29,787 nt of DNA from Succinatimonas hippei (lineage in GTDB: Bacteria; Pseudomonadota; Gammaproteobacteria; Enterobacterales; Succinivibrionaceae), in NCBI GenBank assembly GCA_004557545.1, contig SFGV01000019.1, forward strand, positions 1 to 29,787. Direction: 5' to 3'. Positions 23,978-29,787 of this stretch are shown here, in pieces. Below the pieces are notes generated by a model that had not been told where the DNA came from, ran no database searches, and saw nothing but the letters and a program-made list of their open reading frames with translations. Made by a program: the position numbers and the translations under genes. The stretch's first letter is position 1. Every line of letters starts with the position of its first letter.

Positions 23978-24269
23978 AGTGAGTCTCCAAGAATCTGATG
24001 TGAAATGTGTTTATTGTTACCAGGCTGTAGCAGTATATCAGCTACGAACTGTTCAAATGACTTCAATATGACAGACTGACGCGCGTGTATGGGTTAGCAT
24101 CCAGCGATTTCAGGTACGTAACGTATATCTTAAATTTTAGAAAGAGTTCTGTTTACGATCTGTTAAAATAACGTGATTTGCAAAATAAAATTCAAGCTAA
24201 TGTCAAGTCATGCCCTTAACAGGTGCAATACGCGACATGATATCTCTATCCTCAAACAAGGAGTAAAAC
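23978..24269. other. Divergent intergenic region, tautomerase and gltS
   Basis: These 292 nt hold no gene. GGAG at 24260-24263 is the gltS ribosome-binding site. No clear CRP or FNR palindrome and no strong promoter pair could be picked by eye. Confidence 0.4.
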
Positions 24270-25487
24270 ATGGATGACGCGCTCATGCTCTTTCACTACG
24301 ACTGTAATATGACAGTGACACTGGCACTGGCCGCGCTGCTTCTTGTTTTAGGACACATCATCAAACGCTTTGTACCTCTTTTAAGAAAATTCTTTATTCC
24401 GGCTCCTGTCATAGGCGGGATAATTTTCGCGTTTATAACTCTGGCCGGATATCAGACTAAAGCTTTCAGCTTTAGTTTCGATTCATCCTTAAAAGATCTG
24501 CTGATGACCGCTTTTTTCACCTCGGTTGGTTTTACCGCGAGCTTCCGCATGCTGGTCAAAGGCGGAATGGCTGTAGCTATCTTTCTTACTGTCGCGGTCT
24601 TACTCATCTGCCTGCAGAATCTAATAGGCATTGGTCTTGCCGAGTTGTTCGGTCTCAATCCGCTTATCGGGCTTGCGACCGGATCAATTCCGCTTTCAGG
24701 CGGGCATGGGACATCCGCGGCTTTCGGCCCGCTCCTTGAGGAGCATGGGCTTAACGCCGGTTTATCAATTTCCATTGCATCAGCCACCTTCGGGCTTGTC
24801 GCGGGTTCCATGCTCGGCGGACCGATCGGAAAAAGACTGCTTAGCCGTTACAATTTGCGTCCGGCGTCATTGAGCGCTGATAAACAATATACCGACTCTG
24901 AAACCGCGCTTGACGCTGTGAAGACGGTAAAGGAATCCACTCTGTTCGCCGCGTCCGCCTGGATAATCATGGCAATGGGAGCAGGGTATTTCATAAACGT
25001 CTTTCTGCAGGATCACAAAATAATTCTTCCTGCCTATCTGATGCCAATGCTGGTTGCCTGTGTGTTTCGCAATTACTGTGATCTCACGCGCAAGGAGATC
25101 CCTCTACACACTATCAGCATGCTGGGAAGTCTTGGTCTGCAGTTTTTCCTCGCCATGGCGCTCATGACCATGAAGCTATGGCAGCTTGCGGATCTCGCGG
25201 TACCTTTAATCACGATACTGCTGGTTCAGACCATCACGATGGGACTGTACGCTTACTTTGTGACCTTTAAGGTAATGGGATCGGATTATGACGCGGCCGT
25301 AATCGCTGTAGGACACTGTGGATTTGGTCTTGGAGCCACCCCAAACGCTATGGCGAACATGGATACCTTTACAGGAGCAAATGGCGAATCAACCAAGGCT
25401 TTCTTTGTTGTGCCGCTTGTCGGTTCTCTGTTCATAGATTTCTTCAACGCCATCATTATTACGACGTTCATGCAGTTTATTATCTAG
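24270..25487 (+). CDS. gltS: Sodium/glutamate symporter GltS
   Basis: An inner-membrane glutamate:Na+ symporter of the ESS family, 405 aa (E. coli 401). About ten hydrophobic segments form two inverted halves, with the two re-entrant loop motifs visible: ATGSIPLSGGHGTSAAFGP in the first half and VGHCGFGLGATPNAMANM in the second. The beginning, HYDCNMTVTLALAALLLVLG, matches GltS N-termini. The gene is a single unit with its own ribosome-binding site and is followed by a hairpin shared with the converging gene. It would draw on the sodium gradient that NhaB helps maintain. Confidence 0.93.
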   Translation: MDDALMLFHYDCNMTVTLALAALLLVLGHIIKRFVPLLRKFFIPAPVIGGIIFAFITLAGYQTKAFSFSFDSSLKDLLMTAFFTSVGFTASFRMLVKGGMAVAIFLTVAVLLICLQNLIGIGLAELFGLNPLIGLATGSIPLSGGHGTSAAFGPLLEEHGLNAGLSISIASATFGLVAGSMLGGPIGKRLLSRYNLRPASLSADKQYTDSETALDAVKTVKESTLFAASAWIIMAMGAGYFINVFLQDHKIILPAYLMPMLVACVFRNYCDLTRKEIPLHTISMLGSLGLQFFLAMALMTMKLWQLADLAVPLITILLVQTITMGLYAYFVTFKVMGSDYDAAVIAVGHCGFGLGATPNAMANMDTFTGANGESTKAFFVVPLVGSLFIDFFNAIIITTFMQFII

Positions 25488-25523
25488 GCAACAGGACAAG
25501 CTGAATTTAGTAACAGGATTTAA

Positions 25524-25562
25524 AAAAAGATATCCCCGGTCAGGAAAACTAACCGGGGATAT
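25524..25562 (-). terminator. Terminator of the SpoIIE-like gene, shared with gltS
   Basis: ATATCCCCGGT (25530-25540) pairs over 11 bp with ACCGGGGATAT (25552-25562). On the minus strand it is followed by seven T, a strong terminator for the gene ending at 25580. On the plus strand the T-tract is weak. Confidence 0.85.
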
Positions 25563-25579
25563 TTATCGTTCGTTTGCTC

Positions 25580-27523
25580 TTATAAATCCTGTTCTTTGGC
25601 GTTGTTGGTCTTTTTTACGCATACAGCGCAAAGGTCAGCGTTGTTCTGCTGGTTTCCTGAAAAACTGACCACAGATTTGTTAAACGCGATAAGAGTGTCC
25701 GAAGCGCTGCTGGTAGGTTTGAGAGTAGCAATTACTGAGCGCAGGCGTTCATTGTCGTAGCATTCGTTCTTCTGGTTATGAATTGAAAACGCGCCTCTGC
25801 CGCAGATGAGCATTGTCTCACCAAAATCCAGCTTGTTCTTGTGGTTCTCATAGACTTCCTGAGGATTTGCTCCCAAGGCTCTGGCAGAACCACATTCAGG
25901 ATTTTTAACTCCGTCAAGTCCAAACTGCATAGGAGCTTCAAATCCGGCTGTTGAGATCACGCAGTTGCCGGTAAATTCGCTCAGGATCATTACAAATGCT
26001 TTTATCTCAGATCCGCCGTGGCTTCGCATTGCAAGCATTTTATTGATCACGCTGAGGGTTTCACCAGGACGCATTCCCTCATCACGTATACATCTGCGTA
26101 TTACCGCGAAGACTCCCGCAAGCGGAGTGATTGAACGGCCTTCACCTTTTGAGCCCGAGGCCATAATCAGAGCGATATTATCCCGGTCAACCCTGAATAT
26201 ATCGTACGCGTCAGTACAACCTGTCTTTGAAGGAAGGAGGAATGACGCTATATCAAGGAAGCGTGAGGATGGCATTTCAGAGGATGAGGGTGGCAGGGTC
26301 TTCTGAAGCATACATCTGGCGCCTTGCAGGCCTTCGTTGTATTTGCCTTCAATTTCCTCATCAAAATGCTCCTGCTGGGAGCTGATCTTCGCGTCGGCGG
26401 CGTTACCCTGAGAACGGGCTGCCTCGGCGAGCGCGACTACGACCCGTGGCGGAAGATCATGCCCCTGTGTTGTAATTTTTTCGGCGGCAACTGACGCGTC
26501 ATCTTTTCCAAGCAGACTTAGTTTTCCATAGCTGTCAATGAGGTCTCCGATCTTCTCATTTAACGCAGATGCTGATTTTTTGTTGCCGCGGCTCCACAAT
26601 AAAAGCAGAGCGATGATCAGAAGCGCGCCAAGCACGCAGAAAACAAGAAAAGGAACAGATACGGCGCGACCCTCTCTTACCTTCTGAGCTGTCAGGGCGC
26701 AGGTTTTGGCGCCGCAGGCTACCGCGGTATCGTAGAGCACTCCGTCTAAAGCTAATCGATCCTCAAATCCCCGGTTCTCTCGATCAAGCCTGTTGGTGAT
26801 TTCACTAAAGTCTGTCTTCTTTGAAGAAAAGACTTCTTTTCCGGACTCAAATACCGCGACGATCCTTGAGCTGTCATCAGAAGGAAGGAGAACTGACGAA
26901 AGAGTCTTTGAAAGAGAGAGATCCGGATTGACGTTCTGTTTAAATTTGTGTTCCTTGGCGAATTTCTCAAGATAGAGGTATGTCACGTGTTTGCCGGCTG
27001 CCGAATCGAGAAGATAGCCAAAAAAATCCTGACCATTTTCGGTATAGCAACGAAAGCGCTCCGGGAGCATACCTTGTGAGCGCATGAATGACGCGAGATC
27101 AACTTTGACATTTTCCGGTATCCCGGCTACGGAAGCGCAATCAACTCCATCCGGATAATTCTCCTGAGAGCGGAAAATCTGGAATTGATCGCTGTTTTGA
27201 GCAAAGTAATCAAAGGCCAGAAAGCTTATCGGCTCAAGCGAGACTTCATCAGGTTTCGAGCTCATGGATCTCGCGCGATCACGGACTTCTGTAAAAGGAG
27301 CTATTGCAGACTGAAGAGCGCGCTGGCGCTCTTCATCGATATTTTTGGTTATCTCCTCGGCAACACCACAAAGAAGCCTTGAGGATTCTAATCTGGAACG
27401 GGAGTCAGCCTTGATATCTTCATCAGAGGAGCCGCCTCCGAAAATACCATAGGTACAGGTAACGGCGGCAAAAACCGCAACGGCTACACAGGCGCAATAC
27501 AGGAACAGGGAATTTCTGGCCAC
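25580..27523 (-). CDS. Two-TM sensor protein with degenerate SpoIIE/PP2C-like domain
   Basis: A 647-aa product. One hydrophobic segment lies at about 7-27 and a second at about 290-310, enclosing a periplasmic domain of about 260 residues that contains four to five Cys. A helical linker (about 315-400) leads to a C-terminal domain with the order of a SpoIIE/RsbU phosphatase: TDAYDIFRVD, then ALIMASGSKGEG, LSVINKMLA, FVMILSEFTGNCVISTAGFEAPMQF, GETMLICGRG and ADLCAVCVKK. Key metal-binding positions are changed: the D of the DVSGKG motif is A455, and the TDG motif reads CGRG. It is thus likely a pseudo-phosphatase that binds partners rather than cleaving phosphate. The start is GTG at 27521-27523 with AAGGA 8 nt upstream. 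It is divergent from the EAL-HDOD-like gene. Confidence 0.7.
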   Translation of the reverse strand: MARNSLFLYCACVAVAVFAAVTCTYGIFGGGSSDEDIKADSRSRLESSRLLCGVAEEITKNIDEERQRALQSAIAPFTEVRDRARSMSSKPDEVSLEPISFLAFDYFAQNSDQFQIFRSQENYPDGVDCASVAGIPENVKVDLASFMRSQGMLPERFRCYTENGQDFFGYLLDSAAGKHVTYLYLEKFAKEHKFKQNVNPDLSLSKTLSSVLLPSDDSSRIVAVFESGKEVFSSKKTDFSEITNRLDRENRGFEDRLALDGVLYDTAVACGAKTCALTAQKVREGRAVSVPFLVFCVLGALLIIALLLLWSRGNKKSASALNEKIGDLIDSYGKLSLLGKDDASVAAEKITTQGHDLPPRVVVALAEAARSQGNAADAKISSQQEHFDEEIEGKYNEGLQGARCMLQKTLPPSSSEMPSSRFLDIASFLLPSKTGCTDAYDIFRVDRDNIALIMASGSKGEGRSITPLAGVFAVIRRCIRDEGMRPGETLSVINKMLAMRSHGGSEIKAFVMILSEFTGNCVISTAGFEAPMQFGLDGVKNPECGSARALGANPQEVYENHKNKLDFGETMLICGRGAFSIHNQKNECYDNERLRSVIATLKPTSSASDTLIAFNKSVVSFSGNQQNNADLCAVCVKKTNNAKEQDL

Positions 27524-28007
27524 TTTCGCAGTCCTTACACAAAACGTCTCATGCTGGACGCAAATTTAAAATTGTTGTGAATAATTTTAGCCTCTCCTTA
27601 AATTAAAACAATGTTTTTTCAACCAATTGGATATGATAATGTGATTTTTCTCATTTTTGGCACGCAAGATTGCGTAATTTTGCTCAAGTTAAAAGTCTTG
27701 TATTTAAAAAAATTAAAAAATGTTAATGGCTTTCAGAGAATATGCCGATAAAAAAACCGAAAAGCACAAAAGATCATCAGATTTAAGAAAGCATATAGTT
27801 TTATGCCGCTATATGGCTCAGATTTTACAAGGCTCACATATTTTATCGGTTGGTCTTGTTTTTAAACTGTATAATAGATTCCAGCATTTAAGATCAGTAG
27901 GTTAAATAAATCTGATCGATTTCATATGATATAATCAATCAGATTTAATGGATACGGCGACTGATCTATTTTTCGCGGTATTAACACGATAATAAAGGTA
28001 CAAGATT
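27524..28007. other. Divergent intergenic region of the signalling pair
   Basis: This 484-nt AT-rich region has no credible gene; the short frame at 27720-27905 lacks a ribosome-binding site. It contains a half-good CRP-like site (TGTGA-TTTTTC-TCATT, 27640-27655), TATAAT boxes at 27870-27875 and 27930-27935 without clear -35 partners, and a 10-bp inverted repeat (27907-27916 with 27938-27947) that encloses the second TATAAT. Confidence 0.45.
27907..27947. promoter_or_regulatory. 10-bp inverted repeat around a TATAAT box, possible operator
   Basis: TAAATCTGAT (27907-27916) and ATCAGATTTA (27938-27947) are exact reverse complements separated by 21 nt, with TATAAT at 27930-27935 between them. 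A protein bound to both arms would cover the -10 region of the plus-strand gene. Confidence 0.45.
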
Positions 28008-29387
28008 TTGCCCCAGGCAGGTAGCACACAAACAGCTCACGGAACCGAAGCAAAGCCAAAATTCAAGCGTTCTCGTGACCGTTGTCACATCATAAACATG
28101 CTCCCGGTCTTTGACCAGAACGGGGGTATGTTGTGTTACGTATTTAACTACACCGCAGGAACAAAATTCGCCGCTGAACAGCTTGAGATCAAGCATGTTA
28201 ACCATGTGCTCATGGGTTATTACGTAAGACGTACCATGAACATTTTTGTCGGTGACAGGGGATGCAGCATGGTGCGTATGCCGCTCTCTCCGGAAAGTGC
28301 CCGTTTTATAAGTCTAATCAACACTCAGAGATTCATTCATTACCTTCCGCGCAAACAGGAAGTTTCTCCGTCGACACTGCATCTTGTGGACGTAATGCGA
28401 AAAGCGCACATGCGCATCGCCTGTGATGTCTACAACGTGATCTTTACCCGCTGGGCTCAGGCGGTTAAAAACTTCACTTATCTTGTTGTCGACATGCAGG
28501 GGGATGTAAATGAACAGATGAACCTGGCGCAGAACATACTTGAGAAGGCTCCGTGGCTTAAGATAATCGCAAGATGCACTGATATAACTAATTGCCGTGA
28601 CGCGTTTGCTCTCGGAATTGACTATGTCTGCGCCCCGGATTTTCCTCCTGAGACTCTGCTCAATCTTGTGCAAAGACGATACGCTAAGGCATTTCCTGAC
28701 ATGTTTTCAGAAGTGTGCACCGTCTTTCTCGAGCACCTGTCGCTTCAGTCAGAAAGCAGGGCATTCTCCGATCTGTGCTCCCATTACCCTCAGTTACTCG
28801 CTTTTTTTAAGCCAGTCATGGAAATCCTCACGGAGGATGATGAACAAGCTGGAACTGAAAAAATAACCATAAGCACATACGAGAACGCCTGCATCATGTT
28901 CAGCCCTGAAATCATACGCACGCTTGAGGATGTTCTGTGCTTAAAGCTGCTTTCAAGCCGCTTTGAACCTGATGAGATACGTAACGCGGGCTTAAACAGC
29001 TTTGAACCTTTGAAATTTGCCTTAGAGGAAGGTCGAGCCTGGCAGGGCATTGTTTCTGACCCAAGTCTTAAGGAAACGATGCCTCTATTTACAATCGGTA
29101 TTATGCGCACGCTCTCGCGTTTCTCAGTCTCAGGTGAGGAACTTGAGGATCCGGTGTATAAAGAGGTTATGGAAAAGCGCGATCTTCTAATCTCAAGATT
29201 TAAGGAACTTAAGAGTATCAGTGATGGCGTTGACGCTCTTACGCGTACCGATCTTGCTTCCGTACAAAAATTCGCTGACCAGGGTTACTACACTACATCA
29301 GGCTTATCTGGCAGTATTGAAAAAGGACTCATCTGGACACAGAGGATTGTCAAAGCCCTCGGAGGCAACGCAGAGGTTACACGCTGA
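28008..29387 (+). CDS. Degenerate EAL-HDOD (YuxH-type) regulatory protein
   Basis: A 459-aa soluble product. The first about 230 residues follow the strand and helix order of an EAL domain as found in YuxH-type proteins: LPVFDQNGGMLCYVFNY (strand 1), LHLVDVMRKAHMRIACDVYN, FTYLVVDMQGD, and WLKIIARCTDITNCRDAFALGIDYVCAPDFPP. The EAL motif and the catalytic acidic residues of c-di-GMP phosphodiesterases are missing. The second half contains helices resembling an HDOD domain, including SLKETMPLFTIGIMRTLSRF. Such proteins are generally regulators without catalysis. The start is TTG 28008, with AAGG 9 nt upstream; ATG 28098 is an alternative that would still keep the domain. Family assignment is by pattern and needs a profile search. 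Confidence 0.55.
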   Translation: MPQAGSTQTAHGTEAKPKFKRSRDRCHIINMLPVFDQNGGMLCYVFNYTAGTKFAAEQLEIKHVNHVLMGYYVRRTMNIFVGDRGCSMVRMPLSPESARFISLINTQRFIHYLPRKQEVSPSTLHLVDVMRKAHMRIACDVYNVIFTRWAQAVKNFTYLVVDMQGDVNEQMNLAQNILEKAPWLKIIARCTDITNCRDAFALGIDYVCAPDFPPETLLNLVQRRYAKAFPDMFSEVCTVFLEHLSLQSESRAFSDLCSHYPQLLAFFKPVMEILTEDDEQAGTEKITISTYENACIMFSPEIIRTLEDVLCLKLLSSRFEPDEIRNAGLNSFEPLKFALEEGRAWQGIVSDPSLKETMPLFTIGIMRTLSRFSVSGEELEDPVYKEVMEKRDLLISRFKELKSISDGVDALTRTDLASVQKFADQGYYTTSGLSGSIEKGLIWTQRIVKALGGNAEVTR

Positions 29388-29619
29388 TCTTATTAAACCG
29401 CGTCCATGTGTCAGCGTCTCCCATCTTCCGGAATAGTTACTGGTACGGTTTTTTATATTGACATCAGGTATTGCGATTCTTTCTCTGCGATTTGCTGTCT
29501 TTAGGATGTATCGTACTTGCGTAAACTGTCTAATGCTTTCGGAAACGCAAGCTTAATTTAATGCCCTCAGAGCGTTTTCTGGCGTTCAGAACAAAGATTT
29601 ATGAATGAGGATTTAGCGT
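29388..29619. other. Intergenic region before the terminal gene
   Basis: No gene in these 232 nt. A run of six T at 29450-29455 follows a weak CCG/CGG pairing and could be a poor terminator of the EAL-HDOD-like gene. GAGG at 29607-29610 is the ribosome-binding site of the next gene. Confidence 0.3.
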
Positions 29620-29787
29620 ATGCAAAAACGTTTTATTCTGATCGTGTCTTTAGTTTCCGTTTTACCTCTTGCCTCAGCTTATGCAAATTCTGATTACGAA
29701 GAGCTAAACGTTGGCAGAGATCCTTACGGAGATGACGGTGCAATAAATATCACCGAAGATGATGACTCAATAAATATCCACATGGGT
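29620..29787 (+). CDS. Secreted acidic protein, 5' part only
   Basis: The first 56 codons of a gene that runs off the window. MQKR and a hydrophobic core lead to a probable signal peptidase cut after AYA (near residue 22). The mature start is very acidic (for example SDYEELNVG, DPYGDDG, TEDDDS) and contains two INI units nine residues apart (AINIT and SINIH), encoded by an exact 11-nt repeat (29741-29751 and 29768-29778). It may be the beginning of a repeat protein of the periplasm or cell surface. GAGG lies 9 nt before the ATG. No family is recognised. Confidence 0.7.
   Translation, partial: MQKRFILIVSLVSVLPLASAYANSDYEELNVGRDPYGDDGAINITEDDDSINIHMG

Noticed and set aside
27640..27655. CRP site upstream of the SpoIIE-like gene
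   Set aside because: Only one half-site is good (TCATT instead of TCACA); kept as a remark and not as a feature.
27720..27905. 61-codon plus-strand frame in the divergent control region
   Set aside because: No ribosome-binding site, AT-rich surroundings and no protein-like pattern; it sits in promoter-type DNA.
1..29787. tRNA, rRNA and CRISPR arrays
   Set aside because: No tRNA-like cloverleaf with a T-arm consensus, no rRNA segments and no regularly spaced repeats were seen.

Overview
The window looks like chromosome from a host-associated, fermentative gammaproteobacterium, most plausibly a member of the Succinivibrionaceae. This is an inference. It rests on an enterobacterial-style nhaB-dsbB gene pair, a yjjP-yjjB pair (linked to succinate export in E. 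coli), a textbook CRP palindrome, and many sodium-coupled carriers (two NhaB, GltS, one DAACS-family symporter). I see no rRNA, tRNA or CRISPR array.

Layout. 1-2229: dsbB and nhaB (minus strand, one operon). 2668-3243: an exported flavodoxin-like protein. 3405-6626: a divergent block with an unrecognised 246-aa gene on the minus strand. On the plus strand it holds a possible gene fragment, an ICE-type TraD coupling ATPase and a small DUF4400-like membrane protein. No other conjugation genes are present, so this is an orphan piece or something re-used. 6632-8171: yjjP-yjjB and a tiny secreted cysteine-pair protein. 8498-10315: an IS1634/IS4-like transposase whose first catalytic Asp appears to be Cys, preceded by a dyad-rich leader. 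10432-11778: a DUF4143-type AAA ATPase. 12111-13691: a second nhaB.

14184-18512 is a plus-strand operon: a YidE-type transporter, a membrane protein, a hypoxanthine-DNA-glycosylase-like enzyme, a secreted DUF3298-like protein and a small unknown, closed by a strong terminator. 18615-21092 (minus) carries a DAACS symporter followed by a MetE-like (YxjG/YxjH type) methyltransferase, with a terminator-like hairpin between them. 21315-23542 (plus) carries a nitroreductase, a DEDDh exonuclease and mscL. 23633-25487 holds a MIF-family tautomerase divergent from gltS. 25580-29387 holds a divergent pair of signalling-type genes: a two-TM SpoIIE/PP2C-like protein with eroded catalytic motifs and a degenerate EAL-HDOD protein. 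The window ends inside a secreted acidic protein that begins to show a 9-residue repeat.

Common themes: NhaB expels sodium while GltS and the DAACS carrier would use the sodium gradient, and DsbB supports disulfides in exported cysteine-pair proteins. The items most worth following up are the orphan TraD module with its coupled upstream fragment, the transposase lacking its first Asp, and the pseudo-phosphatase/EAL-HDOD pair.
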